Positions 1-11,180 of a stretch of 64,000 nt of DNA are shown here, one piece after another. Position 1 is the stretch's first letter, and the number at the start of each line of letters is the position of its first letter. The position numbers and the translations under genes were made by a program. The notes beneath the pieces are model-generated. The model saw only the letters and a program-made list of their open reading frames with translations, was not told the origin of the DNA and made no database searches. The DNA lies in the NCBI GenBank assembly GCA_947095585.1, contig OX352763.1, positions 100,977,908-101,041,907 of the forward strand, read 5' to 3'. The stretch comes from Nephrocerus scutellatus. Taxonomy: Eukaryota; Arthropoda; Insecta; Diptera; Pipunculidae.

Positions 1-109
1 GCATGAAACCCGTGTACCTAACAAGCAATTTTTTGTCCGAATTTAAAACCTTTTTACAACTGAGTTTTGAGCGCATTTTATCCAATAGGACATTTCAACT
101 AATTGGGCA

Positions 110-265
110 TTCCGGCTTAAGTGGTTAGTGCGTTGGACAACTGAGCGGGAGGTTCGAAGTTTGAATCCCAGAAAAACACAAAACAGTTTTTTCCCGGTCT
201 CACCTATCGGGAATGTGTGACAAATGTTCGAGAGTAATAACTGTCTTCTCCCGTCCCAGTATCTC
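110..265 (+). mobile_element. tRNA-derived SINE, head type B (partial)
   Basis: A tRNA-like head is visible: an A-box-like stretch (gtggttagtgcgttgg) near 120 and a B-box-like stretch (ggttcgaagtttgaatccc) near 151. The body (cacctatcgggaatgtgtgac, then gagagtaataac) is shared with the SINE at 9262-9549, but the head differs. The head would serve as an internal RNA polymerase III promoter. The 3' end is not clear and no target duplication is seen, so the copy looks truncated. A second copy with this head lies on the minus strand at about 41248-41420. Confidence 0.6.
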
Positions 266-447
266 CAACTTTCTTTCACCTATCCGTTTACCACGCTATG
301 GCTCCCAGATGTATTTGATATTCAGTTTTAGACCTGAATTCCTACTCGGTGCACAATCTGACTTTAAAGTGTTTCTTAAATTTAAGCCTTCGGCTCATAT
401 TATCACATGGGGTGCTTGCCAGGTAAGTGACTCCACTTCTCTTCTTA

Positions 448-800
448 CGTTGGCGTTTATGATGTCGTCTGCTTAAACGTACCTCAGTCTTCTACGATTT
501 ACTTGCCATTTTAGGAAGTAGAAGCAGTCCAAGGATCACAATGCTCTTTTGTTAAGACCAGTGTCTGGACTTTTTCCAGTTTTCTTCTTACGCAGCTAAT
601 TTTTGTGCCTTGTGCATGGCATGGCATGGCATGGGATGGCATGCTAAACGGAATTTGCTTGCCTTGACGTTAAGATTTCGACTGTTTAAATGTACCTCAG
701 TCTTCTACGATTTACTTGCCATTTCAGGAAGTAGAAGCAGTCCAAGGATCTTTTTATTAAGACTAGAGACTGGTCTTAATTCTCTTAAAAGACTTTTTTC
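448..800. repeat. Imperfect tandem duplication, offset 213 bp
   Basis: A block starting near 448 (with acctcagtcttctacgattt at 481) recurs near 661 (same motif at 694). About 80 bases are nearly identical and the rest diverges. Between the copies, at about 614-645, is a short (GGCAT)n microsatellite. No protein is recognised on either strand. From 800 to 1507 I see no feature I can name; an open frame at 1056-1400 has no recognisable domain. Confidence 0.7.
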
Positions 801-1507
801 AGTTCTTTTCTCATGGAGCTATGTTTCGTCCCCTACGCCGATGCTACTGCTCGGCTCCTTATGTGATTATTGGTTTCATGGTGTAGGTAGGAAGGTAGGT
901 GTAGATAGAGTTGTTTTCCTCGCTGCTCTTGCGAGAGTCTCAATTAGCACTTGAGTGCGCTGTTTTGAAACCACAATCCACAGAAGACCTAATCGTGTGA
1001 TAGCTGGCTAGTTGTGTAAATCAAATCTGTAGAATTTAGGTACGAGATCAGATCAGTGGTCCTGTACTCCAAAAGCACTTTCAGGTCAACAATGAAGGGC
1101 TTGCTAAATTTGAGGGCTATGACATTTGTAGAGATAGTTAATGAGAGTTTCTTTCTCATTACCATCTATGCAACTCCTGCAAAGGGTATTTTCTGGGATT
1201 TCCAGTTTGGCTGCGTATCTGACCACTTGCCAACGGCCTATGATGCTATCCACGATCCTGGAAGAAATTTGTATTTTCACCACTGCGGTGTTTGTAGCCT
1301 TTTAAGGAGAGAGAAACGTAGTTTTGACCTAAGATCACTTCACACCCTAATGCTGTTGAACGCTTCGATAGATTGTAGGTCTTTTTTGAAAGAAAATTAG
1401 TTTTTTAAAATTAAATGATTTACACTTTTTATAATTTTAACAACAATCATCGGTCCAGAATTTTTTTTTTTGAATATTTGGTTTTCTCGCAATTTTCTTT
1501 AAAATAC

Positions 1508-2117
1508 TGTTACGAAAAGTAACAGTATAAATGGAACAAGGCGTTCCCCGATCGATAATGGAATACGAGCAATTAGAATTAAGAATTGCATACTTTTACG
1601 CATTCAATAGCAATAGTTGTAGATATAGTCAAACGGGTTTGTTTGATTTGTCCGATTTGTGTGTACATAATTGCACATGGAGTTTATTTTTGAAAGATGA
1701 CTCATAACATATGTGTATGGTAAGTTGTAAGTTAGGGAAGTTACCACAATGTTCTGCTCTTTGCTCGATATTTCTCTATATAAGATTGGAAACCTCTTAA
1801 AAACTTTTCAATGGGTATAAACATGCGGCATTTTGCCGCAGAGTTCAGTCATTTTTTGGAACCCAATCACTCAACCAATCAAGTTAAAAAAGTTCTCGCA
1901 AAGAAATAGAGCTACCACCTAAGAGAATTGTAGTGAAGTACACGTATTGTTGTAATAAGTGATTTGTGTACATTGAAAATTAACACCAGTGTTAATTGTA
2001 AACTATTATTATTTTTGCTTATGATTTAAAGTAAAGTTGTTATTTGTAAATTAATAAACTTGTGTTGTGTTTCTTTGCAAATTCCTTTACGAACTTAAAA
2101 GCATAAATTTCGTAACA
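1508..2117 (+). mobile_element. Probable solo LTR of an LTR retrotransposon
   Basis: The segment begins tgttacgaaa and ends tttcgtaaca, which are inverted complements with the TG...CA ends typical of LTRs. Inside are a TATA-like box (tctatataag) near 1775 and an AATAAA-type signal near 2055 followed by a GT-rich tract (cttgtgttgtgtttc), as in an LTR promoter plus polyadenylation region. No gag-pol follows, so it would be a solo LTR left by recombination. I do not see a clean 4-6 bp target duplication. Diverged pieces of the same family appear near 21890-22100 and 30530-30790. The orientation assumes the TATA and polyA signals are read correctly. Confidence 0.6.
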
Positions 2118-4089
2118 ACATTTTACGTTACTGCATCAATGTATCTAAGCCTATTTAATTTCCTACAAAACCATAGTGCCAGATTTGTGCTTTTGGTCAA
2201 CAGGACTAAAATCAAAAGTTTGCAAAATTAATTTTTAGAAAAAACATAAAAGTAATGCAAAACTTTACTCACAAATTCAATTCTTGAAAATAAAATAAAA
2301 AAATAAAATAAAAGTTGCCACAAATACTTGTGTTTTCCAAATATGTATATCAGTGGAAGATTATTAGCACACACCAGCTGTGAGCTATCAGCGCGTTGTG
2401 CACTGATATGCGGTCAGTACTGATTCCAATATTTATGCGCGCACAGAATTTGATTTCCGTAATTAAATTTCTCGGTGAGTTTAAAAATCCATCCGCCAGA
2501 CATCCGCAATTTACGGTAAATTTAACATTCTTCCGGATCCAGACGCACAAAAATAGAAAATTTCATGGCAAAACATCTTGTCTGCGTGTTGTCGTTGTTG
2601 GATTTTATTTTCTTTTTCTTATATCGTTGTGCTGCCTGCTATATATGATTTTATGTAAAAACACACAGAGACGAGCTCCACAGGATACGACATCTTGTCG
2701 GAAATGGCGAACGGATGTTGTAATAGCAACTAAATGTTAAGCTCCTAAAGTCGTTGATACACATTCCGCATCTCTTCCTCATGACTTTGTGTTTGACGTG
2801 GATGGTCGATCGGCGTGCATCGCGTCATTGTCCGTTAGAATGAACACAAAAAAAATTCCTGGCAGAAAATTGTTGAACGTGCGGAATTTAAATCGTCAAA
2901 CTGGTGCAAACTTGGCGCTCCGACCGATGTGATGTGATATAAAAATAACGTTGCAACGGGCTCATCATCATTCTAACGAACGAAATTGTTGCACAAGCTT
3001 TCCATTGAAAATGCAGAGTCATTCAGAATGTAGAATGAAGGCATTACGAGTGCATTTCTAAATTAACTTTGGCTACTTTGGCTTAAATTAGGGACAAATT
3101 GAAATTCCGATACAAGTATTGGGTACGATAAGCATACGAAAGAAGGCGGCAGCTGGTCGGGTAAGCATGAAAATGAAACGAAGGAGAGATGCACGAATGC
3201 GTTAACGCCAGTTGAACTTTTCTTAAACGATTCGATGATCAGAGGGAATTTCTTAAATTAGATGAACTCAGATTAGACGTTTCAGTAGAATCCCTTGAAA
3301 TTGTTGTGTCCTAGAAAAATGGTTATGCTTCTCAAAAGCAATGGTTGAAGCTAAGTTGTTCGGTGTTTCTCTCGACTTTTCAGTTTGTAGAGCTCACGGG
3401 TAGCTCTGCAGAACCGCTAACTCTGCCTCTTGTTTACTATGACGAATTATGTGTTGTTATATGCAAAAAAAACTCCTGGAAGCTTCCGGTGTATCAAGAA
3501 TTGACAGTGTCATTCTTGATCTTACTAGAAACCATTTTGTTCGGTCAGCGGACATAGAAAACGACCTTATGTCGGGATCATTTTATTCTGGGTACTTTAG
3601 AATTACATTTGAGAGTGGATTCATAATGCCTCAGACATTTCTTTATATACATTATATATACATTAAAACTTTTATAAAAACATTTCCCCCCCAAGAAGGC
3701 CTATAACCTTCCTTCACCTGCCTTATTTGTTCCCATTTATTACTAGCACTAGTTCCTAAGATTTAGTTTGGTTAAAAAACCTATTTTAAACCCTTTAGAA
3801 ATATTAATTTTTTCAAAAAATGCCAAAACTTTGTGGACCTCCACGGTATACGAGCGACGAAAAATGGGGCGGTTTTTTAGGTCGGCGGGTGGTAGATTGG
3901 TGGGTGGTCCTGGGTACTAATTCCTCAGTCGCTATTTTGTAGTATGGGGCAAGATCCCCTCTAGCAACTGTCGGTATAATGACATTTCGTGAATGGATTC
4001 GGGTTGCGTACTTGCCTTTATGCGTCAATTTCGTTTATTAACGAAGCTTTTGAGCCATAAACACCTATATGGGCACAGCTCGCATCGCA
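2118..4089. other. AT-rich stretch without recognised gene
   Basis: About 2 kb with only short open frames of no recognisable family. It contains A/T runs and a short (TATA)n-like patch near 3648-3665. The last 300 bases (about 3790-4080) are less AT-rich and hold a 71-residue minus-strand frame I cannot assign. Nothing supports an exon or RNA gene. Confidence 0.5.
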
Positions 4090-5180
4090 TCGCTCCAAAA
4101 CTGTTAAAAAAAAGTTTCGTCCGTCGGAGATACACAAGTGTTTAAAATTTGAAGAAAATCGGGTTAATTTTTAAAAAACTTATATAGGCACCCCTCGAGC
4201 CTCAGAGCCCGATCGCTCAAAAAATGTCCAAAAAGTTTTGTCTATCGGAGATATGTGTATAAAATCATTCCAAAAATTTTACAAAACTTTTGTTCATCGA
4301 AGATACACATATGCTACATATGATACACAAATTTGAAGAACATCGGGCTAATTTTTAACAAATTATATGGGCACCACTCGGGCTTCGCTCAAAAATGTTT
4401 ACAAAAAGTTCGGTCTATCGGTCGGTGATACACATATGTTTAAAATTTAAAGTAAATCGAGATAATTTTAAAAAAAATATATGGCCCTGCCCCGGCCCTC
4501 AGGACCATTCACTCAAAAATTGTACAAAAAATTTTGTCCATCGGAGATATGTGTATAAAATTTTAAGAAAATCGGGATAATTATTATTTTAAATTTTTAT
4601 GAGACCCCACGACACCGCGGCCCGGCGTCTGTAATTTTTTTTACAAAAATTGTTGTCCATCGGAGATACACACGTATATAAAATTTGGAAAAAATCAGAT
4701 AAATTTTTTATAAAATTTGTTGGGGATTGACCCTGGGGCCCGGGTCCAATATTTTAAAAAAAAATGTTGTCCATCGGCGATAAACACGTATATAAAGTTT
4801 GAAGAAAATCGAGTTAATATTTTTGTAAAAATTTGTTGGGGCTCCATGACCCTGGGGCCTGGGGTCTCCAAAATGTTTACAAAAATTGTTGTCCATCGGA
4901 GATACACACGTGTATAAAAGAAACTCGGGTAAATTTTTTTAAGAACAATTTTGGGGCCCTACGCCCCGGGCTCCAAAAATTTTACAAAAAGTGTTATCCA
5001 TCGGAGATACACATGTGTATAAAATTTAAAAAAAATCGGGTTCATTTTTAAAAATTTTATATGGGAACCCCTTTGCCCTGAGGCCCGAGGGGTCCCAAAT
5101 TTGTATAGAAAGTGTTGTCTCCGGAAATGCACATATGTGCAAAATTTCAATAAAATCGGGCTTTAGGAAGTGGGTTAAAA
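4090..5180. repeat. A-repeat tandem array, ~118-bp units, about 10 units
   Basis: A recurring core (ccatcggagatacacac, then gtataaaatttgaagaaaatcggg) marks units at about 4125, 4246, 4298, 4423, 4542, 4661, 4775, 4897, 5002 and 5122. Spacing is 105-125 bp except for one 52-bp short unit. Between cores lies a GC-rich patch resembling ccctggggcccgggtcc. The same unit family occurs at 30236-30470 and, in inverted orientation, at 40730-41170 and 60190-60590. Long open frames in this array only follow the repeat and are not genes. Confidence 0.9.
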
Positions 5181-5281
5181 ATTGATCGCAAGATGCTACG
5201 ACAAACCGACCAACCGACCGACAACCGGACGTGCCACGGGCAAGCGAAGTTACTGTAGAGAATTTAAAGTATTGGTTATAA
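5181..5281. repeat. Conserved flank block with (CCGA)n-like microsatellite
   Basis: After the last A-repeat comes a block ending in a gaccaaccgaccgac tetranucleotide tract, then gcgaagttactgtagagaatttaaa. The same order (gatcacaagat, ccagccaccgac, gcgaagttaatacagagaatttaaa) occurs at 8440-8515, and its reverse complement at 40695-40740 and 60095-60190, where the tetranucleotide is (GGCT)n. It therefore belongs to the same composite repeat element as the A-repeats. Confidence 0.75.
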
Positions 5282-5763
5282 AAAAAAAGTATTTGGTGGC
5301 AGAATTTAAGCAGGCCCGTGCGAGTTGTCAAGACGAACATCGCAGTGGTCGACCAAATGAGCTGAGTACACCAGAAATGTTGAAAAAATCCACGAAATGG
5401 TATTAGATGACCGTCGACTGAAAGTGCGTGAGCTGGCAGATATGGCAGGCATTTACGTCGCATTTTGACTGATAACTTGGACATGAGAAAGCTGTGCCGC
5501 GATTAATCACAATGGAACAATAACAGGTTCGTGAGGATGCTTCAATTGAGTCTTTCGGCCAAGTTTCACAGCAATAAAGACGAGTTTTTGCGGCGATTCA
5601 TAACCATCGATGAAACATGGTTCCATCACTTCGTACCCGAGACAAGGGAACAGTCAAAACAATGGCGTCAGTATTTAGGGATGCGCGTGAGATAAATGGC
5701 ATTGATTATCTTCAGAAAGAAAAAACAATCAACGACGTATAGGTACGAGTATTATGCGAACTT
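5282..5763 (+). mobile_element. Mariner (irritans-type) transposase, 5' portion, degenerate
   Basis: Conceptual translation in shifting frames matches mariner transposase: RSGRPNELSTPE in the linker, then LDDRRLKVRELADMAG in the second helix-turn-helix, LDMRKLCARLI, FLRRFITIDETWFHHF carrying the first catalytic Asp, then REQSKQW and finally LQKEKTIND. The family makes a cut-and-paste TA-targeting transposase of about 345 residues with a D,D34D triad. The copy has several frameshifts and stops. Its reading stops at 5763, where an RTE fragment begins, and resumes at about 6577. The terminal inverted repeats were not identified. Confidence 0.85.
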
Positions 5764-6576
5764 ATGGCAGACCTGGACTATGCCGATGATATCTGTCTCC
5801 CATCACAATCGCTAGGTGACATGGAGCGAAAATTAAACTCACTAGAACTCCACGCTAATAAATTAGATTTAAAAATTAACGTCTCAAAAACAAAACTACT
5901 TCGCGTTAACGCTAGGGGAACATGTGATCTCTCGATTGACGGACATCAGATAGAGGAAGTCGATAAGTTTTGTTATTTGGACAGCTGGATGTCAAAAAAT
6001 GTTGGTGCTGACTCAGATGTGTGCTCTCGTGTAAACAAGGCGTGACACTCCTATAGTATGCTAAGTAATATTTGGAACTCCTCGCAAATCTCTCGGGATC
6101 TGACGCTAACGATCTTCAGATCTAACGTTCTCTCAGTACTCTTGTATGGCTGCAAAACGTGGAAAATCACAGAGTCAATTGCGACGCGCCTCGCAAGTCT
6201 TTATCAATAAGTGCTTAAGGAGAATACTGAGAATAAGATGGCCGGACATTATCACCAATCAAGACATGTGGAGAGTAACGCAGCAGGAATCGCAATCACC
6301 ATCAGACGACGAAAATGGAGCTGGAATGGCCACACTTTGAGAAAGCCAGCGGACGATATTACGAAACTAGCGCTCGACTGGAATCCACAAGCAAGCCGAC
6401 GAGTTGGCCGTCCTAGCAAGACAATGAAAAGGACAATAGAAGAGGAAGCAAGATCACAGAGGACCGAGTGGCGTCTCTTGAAACGTCAGGCGATAAATCC
6501 AGTTCGTTGGCGGGCGTTTGTAGAAACCCTATGCTCCCCCGCGGAGTAAAGGAAAGAAAGAAAGATAGCAGCGTTT
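5764..6576 (+). mobile_element. RTE-type LINE 3' fragment inserted in mariner
   Basis: The fragment starts inside the reverse-transcriptase palm with an intact YADD motif (codons 5779-5790) and continues through the thumb to the C-terminal region typical of RTE-like ORF2 (NKCLRRILRIRWPDIITN, IRRRKWSWNGHTLRKP, GRPSKTMKR). Frames change near 6190 and 6300, and a stop interrupts near 6042, so it is a pseudogene. It ends soon after the ORF in a short A/G tail (aaaggaaagaaagaaagat), as RTE elements often do. The element is strongly 5' truncated. Flanking atggcag and atagcag may be a 7-bp target duplication with one mismatch. Confidence 0.85.
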
Positions 6577-6832
6577 GAAAGTTGAAATACACAAAAAAAA
6601 CGGCCGCATTTGGCGAAGAAAAACATTATGTTTCATTCGGATTATTTTCTGTTTCCGAACTTGAACAAATGGCTTGGTGGCAGAAGATTTACCTACAATT
6701 AAGAGGTGGAGTCTGCGGTTGATGGCTATTTTAAGGAGCTCCACGATTCTCACTATAAAAAGGCTACCGAAACTATTGAACATCGTTGGGAAAAGTGTAG
6801 CAAACTAAAAGAAGACTATGTAGAGAAATAAA
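6577..6832 (+). mobile_element. Mariner transposase, 3' portion, degenerate
   Basis: The frame resumes with RLKVEIHKK and RPHLAKKNIMFH, then jumps to SDYFLFPNLNKWLGG and ends LEDYVEK-like (KLKEDYVEK) before a stop near 6830. This is the C-terminal part of the same mariner as 5282-5763. Between MFH and SDYF about 33 residues normally holding the second catalytic Asp (DNAPAH region) are missing, and an in-frame stop follows FTYN. The copy was inactive in these respects, independently of the LINE insertion. Confidence 0.85.
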
Positions 6833-6834
6833 GA

Positions 6835-8379
6835 TATTTTTCCCCAATTTTTTTTGTTCTTTGATTGCTTTGTTAGGTCTGGTACTTCTGGGACTACCCT
6901 CGTAGCATGGCCTTACTAATACTGAGGTTTTAAAGAGTCTTTTCATAGCCAAGGGAAATCATTAGCTATTCGAGTTTTTGTCAAAGGCAAAATGCAATGC
7001 ATTTCAAAACTGGTTGACGCTTTTCAATGCGATAATAATCCAATATAATTTTGTAGCTGCATAAAAGCGAAAGTACTACACAATCTAAGCGAAAAGAAAA
7101 TCAAAATTAAAGCACTGCACAATAGTGTGAAAATTAGAGTCACGAGTACGACTATATGAAATATATTCAACGTCAGTTGTGTCCCTAATTAACTGGATTA
7201 TTTTTCGAACTCATTTCACTCACTCTCACATAAGCACAGTGCATATCCTATGACCTACATCCATAGTAAATATTTGAATTTTTCAATGAACTATAAATAG
7301 ACTTTAGCAAGCGCACGCCATTTCTCTTTGCTCTACACAAACACACTCATAGCAGAGTACTATGCAAGCACGCACGTTCGAACAAACGCACGAATGTACG
7401 CACGCAATCCTCTGAATGCACTAAATTTTCATCAACTGTGACTGTGACTATAAGTGGGGAAAATGCCCATTACATACGCCTGCATTCTTGTCCCCTTTGC
7501 AACCACCAACAAGTCTTGTTGTTGTTTAATTTAATAACAAACAAAAATAAAATCACCGACTAATGAATGATGGTATTTTCTTTTATTTTTATTGCATAGA
7601 ATTATTCCGTTTTTTTGTTGCTTTCAGCCTTTGATTTTTTGTATTCGCCTTGTTAAGCAAATGACCATTATAGTGGCAACTGATAGGGTCATGCTGTCAT
7701 CACAGAACCGTGAAACGATAAACACAAACATAAACCACAACAGTGATGTCAAGCACTTATTATAATACTAATTACACAATGGCTGACAAAGTCATTAGTG
7801 CTAATTTGGTAGCGTGATAAAATGAGTTATGATTTGTTATTTAAATAGGTTTTTTCAGTCATTATTTTTTTTATCCTATAATTTCATGAATGGGTCAATT
7901 CGGACAATTGAAACGTTCCTTAAGTTCAAAAGTTATATTAAGTGTAATACAATACCATATTTTGGCCCGTTCCTATTGTATGAATGCCTTTGGAGTGTTT
8001 TTGTTGTTAAAAATGTTGAAGGACAATGTACAAAACTTTTTAATTCAATGATCATCTTTAAATTGGCTATCATTATCATAGTGGGCTTTACACCCGGCGT
8101 CCAGTCATCTATTCGCAAAAAGTCTCGCCATAACTCCCGGATTCAATACAACGTGTTTACGCCTTCGGCATCTCTAAACTCTGAGCGATATTGTCTACTG
8201 TTAACTATTAAAAAAACAACCTATAAAAATTTTTTCATGAAAATTCTCTAATAACCAAATGACAGAATGTTGTGACATTTTGTTGTTCAGTGGGCAGGTT
8301 GCCGTCGACACCTATCGGAATTTCTAATAAATACGCTGAAAAATAAAAACATATGCTAATCAAAAGAAAGAATTCAAAA
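6835..8379. other. AT-rich non-coding stretch
   Basis: No domain, RNA gene or clear repeat is recognised. Short ACGCACGC/ACACAC-like runs occur near 7320-7420. A 140-residue plus-strand frame at 7829-8251 shows no recognisable family and is rich in Ile, Phe and Ser, as expected of random AT-rich sequence. Confidence 0.5.
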
Positions 8380-8516
8380 TATGCGCCTAAATATGTCCTG
8401 ATTTGTTGAAGTGAAAAATTGAAATTTATATAGCAGCCCTGGGCCCGATTACAAGATTTCACCAGCCACCGACAGACTGATAACCGGGCACGCGAAGTTA
8501 ATACAGAGAATTTAAA
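8380..8516. repeat. Truncated composite repeat (A-repeat end plus flank block)
   Basis: Contains ccctgggcccgatta, gatttcaccagccaccgaca and gcgaagttaatacagagaatttaaa in the same order as 5080-5281, but with less than one A-repeat unit. It is a short or deleted copy of the same element. Confidence 0.7.
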
Positions 8517-8562
8517 AAGGAAATTATTTTCGCAATAATACAGTGACGGTTTTTAATGTTTT

Positions 8563-8630
8563 TCTGGCTATTCAGGTGTTCCTCAGGGCTGCCATTCACG
8601 CTCTCTACTTGTTATTTTTCTCTTAAATAA
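8563..8630 (+). mobile_element. Tiny reverse-transcriptase scrap
   Basis: One frame reads SGVPQGCHSRSLLVIFLLNK before a stop, resembling the conserved SGVPQGSHLGPLLF block of Jockey-type LINE reverse transcriptases. Only about 60 bases are recognisable, so the assignment is tentative. From 8640 to 9240 nothing else is recognised. Confidence 0.35.
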
Positions 8631-9250
8631 ATGAAGAAGAACAACATTCAAATGTTTTCCTCGGAAACGCCTGCACGAGTGAATCCACTGAGCCAATTTT
8701 TATGATATTTTGGAATGCATTGGGCGATATGCCGGCAGTTTCGCTCTCAGATGTCATCAAAACTGGTTCATAAAAGGTTTGGTTAATTTGCAAACTTTCT
8801 TGAAGCTTATAATTTCCATTATTAAGTGGCAAGTATAGACGAGTTGAAACATAAAACAACCGCAACCTAATTCACACATGGCCGAGAAACCCTATTGGAA
8901 TGGGGCGTCCCAATTGAAAGCTGCTTTATATTGACTACTTTAAAAATTAATTCTTTCGTCCCTCAAGAAATCTATTAAGGACCTTGAACTTATGTTATTT
9001 TGTCACTAATACTAGTTCAAGAAAATTCAAATAAAATGTTTCTCAAGCTTAATTTTGAGGCATTTTCCTGGCTATTCAGGCTTTTCTTAAAGCTCCTTTT
9101 TAGGACCTTTAATTTCTGCTAGGTATTTGTTGAATCCCACCTTATCCATTGATTATTGATTTCCCCTTCGAAAATTATTCCTTTTATTATTAATCCAGGA
9201 ACCCTAAAGGCAGCCAGTCAGAACCTTGACTTTTTACTAAGTCTACTAGT

Positions 9251-9560
9251 TACTAGTTACTGTGGGCGCCGTGACTCAGTGGAAATGCGCGTGGCTGAGA
9301 AGGAGGTTCGTGGTTCGAATCCCAGTAACACCAAAAGTATATTTCACGGTGTCCCACCTCTCGCGAATGGGTGAGAAACGTTCCGAGAGTAATAACATAC
9401 GGAAAGCTTCTCAATTATTCGCCGTTCGAATGTGGCGTTAAATTATAGGTCCCTTTCATTTGTGTCGAAAAAAAATAAATGCGCAACACAAATGGTCGCG
9501 AGAAGCTCGGCCTTGGACCGTAATGGTCTGTCTCGCCGAATATTATTATTACTAGTTACT
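9251..9560 (+). mobile_element. Full-length tRNA-derived SINE, head type A, with target duplications
   Basis: The SINE proper spans 9262-9549. It is flanked by a perfect 11-bp direct repeat, tactagttact (9251-9261 and 9550-9560), showing target-primed insertion. The head gtgggcgccgtgactcagtgg carries an A box and ggttcgaatccc is a canonical B box, so RNA polymerase III promotion is expected. The body contains cacctctcgcgaatgggtgag and gagagtaataac; the tail ends in (ATT)n. Other copies: 25836-26104 and 38348-38663 (minus), fragments at 11002-11088, 20461-20550 and 29720-29772. Confidence 0.92.
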
Positions 9561-9639
9561 AACATAAATTCATAACAATTTTTTTTTTTTCAGTGAAGTT
9601 TTGCAAAAGTTACATTTAGAGACTGTTTCATGGCATTCC

Positions 9640-11180
9640 TGGCCGACCGGGCTGTCCTCAATAATTTCTTTAGTGCAGTGGCTGGTTCACTTAATGCCAA
9701 TAGTGGTGTGGATGCCATTTCTGATACGATCACTAACATAATCCACGAGGGTATGAGATAGTTTATCCCTTCCAGGACAAAGTTTATCAAACCGATGGAA
9801 AATGCTTGGTATGAATTAAGCTGCAAAGAGGCTACCAGGAACCGGGAGGTATGCTTTCGGTTATATAAAGAAAACCCCACTGTGGTAAACCGAACCAAAT
9901 TTAGACGAGTCAGAAATGATTGCAATGCCTACCTTAGACGGGCCAAATTCGACTTTGACCAGAAACTGAGACAAAAAAGACTTCAATGTACCAAAGGAAG
10001 TATAATTTTTTGGTCATTCGTAAAATGAATTAAAAACACTGCCTCGTCTTCAATTCCAACGTTCATTCACAATGACATTCCAACTCTAAAGCTCTATAGA
10101 CAAGGCCAATCTGCTTGCTTCACATTTCGCACTACCAGATAGCGTTTTGTCGCCGTCTGTACTTGCAAGAGTCTCATCCTCTACGGGACAGATTTACTTT
10201 CGTACTCGTCAAGTGGGTAGAGTATTAAATGATCTCAACATTCATAAATCAGCTGGGCCTTATGGTATTCCCGCTATAGCTCTGAATAGATGTTCTTCAA
10301 CTTTGGCATTGCCACTGCGCAGGCTTTTCCATTTCTCTTCTTCTTCTGGAGTCGTCCCAAGGAATCGGATAGCAGCCTGTTCCAAAAAAGGGCGCGTCAT
10401 CTCTTTCTTCTTACCGACCCATTGCGCTAACATCCATACTTTCTAAGATCATGGAAACGCTGATCAATCGTAAGCTTATACAATCACGTGAAATACTTAG
10501 CGACCAGCGGTACGGTTTTTGTAGGCAACGTGCTACAGGTGACCTGATGGCTTAGCTCACAAATTCGGTTAAAGCAAAGTGATTGCACTCGATATTTCCA
10601 AGGCATTTGATAAAGTCTAACATCAAGTTCTTTTGTCGATATTAATGCCTATGGAGTTGATAAGGCTCTGCTTGATTGGACTACTAACTACCTTTCTGAC
10701 CGTTCAATCCAGGTCGTATTGGACGATTTCAAATCCAATGTTCACCGCTTAAACGCCGGTGTTCCCCAAGGCTCTGTTTTGTCTTTGACTTTCTTTTTAA
10801 TTTTCGTTAGCGATCTTCTATTCGCTACTTCTAATCCAATGCATTCTTTCGCTGCCGACAGCACTCTTAACTTTTCATATGATTTCACGCTTTCTACACG
10901 CCCCTCTACATCATAAGTTGAACTTGAACAACAACATATGTTAAGCACGGTTAATTCTTACCCTGAGAGCTTAACAAGGTGGGGACTACATATAAAAATA
11001 TAAATAATACTTTTGGTGTTACTGGGATTCGAACCACAAACTTCCTACTCAGAAGCCATGCTATTATCCACTGAGCCACGGCGCCCACATAGTTGACTAC
11101 CGCTTCTAAAACCCAATGCTGTCTTCTGTCGTCTAAGGATGAGAGAGAAATGAATCACCAAGAAGCCTTATTCTATTTAA
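9640..11180 (+). mobile_element. Jockey-type LINE reverse transcriptase, degenerate copy 1
   Basis: Reading across frames gives the linker before the RT, then LNDLNIHKSAGPYGIPAI, GVVPRN, ALDISKAFDKV, GVPQGSVLS and HSFAADSTLNFSY, continuing to ASKTQCCLLSSKDER past a SINE insertion. The conserved FADD box reads FAAD (10848-10859), losing one catalytic Asp, and the Trp after FDKV is a stop. At least five frame breaks are present. Jockey ORF2 normally runs about 900 residues with an APE endonuclease upstream; that domain is absent here. A related copy is at 55317-56760. Confidence 0.85.
11002..11088 (-). mobile_element. Truncated SINE (head type A) nested in Jockey copy 1
   Basis: The minus strand reads the SINE head: GTGGGCGCCGTGGCTCAGTGG, B box near ggttcgaatccc, then cagtaacaccaaaagta. 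The body and tail are missing. Jockey reverse-transcriptase sequence is recognisable on both sides, so the SINE entered after the LINE. No convincing target duplication is visible. Confidence 0.8.

Noticed and set aside
1056..1400. 114-codon plus-strand frame
   Set aside because: No recognisable family and no neighbouring gene structure.
4695..5150. Overlapping open frames in the A-repeat array with repeated peptide words
   Set aside because: The frames follow the ~118-bp repeat on both strands; the repeated peptides are a by-product of the array.
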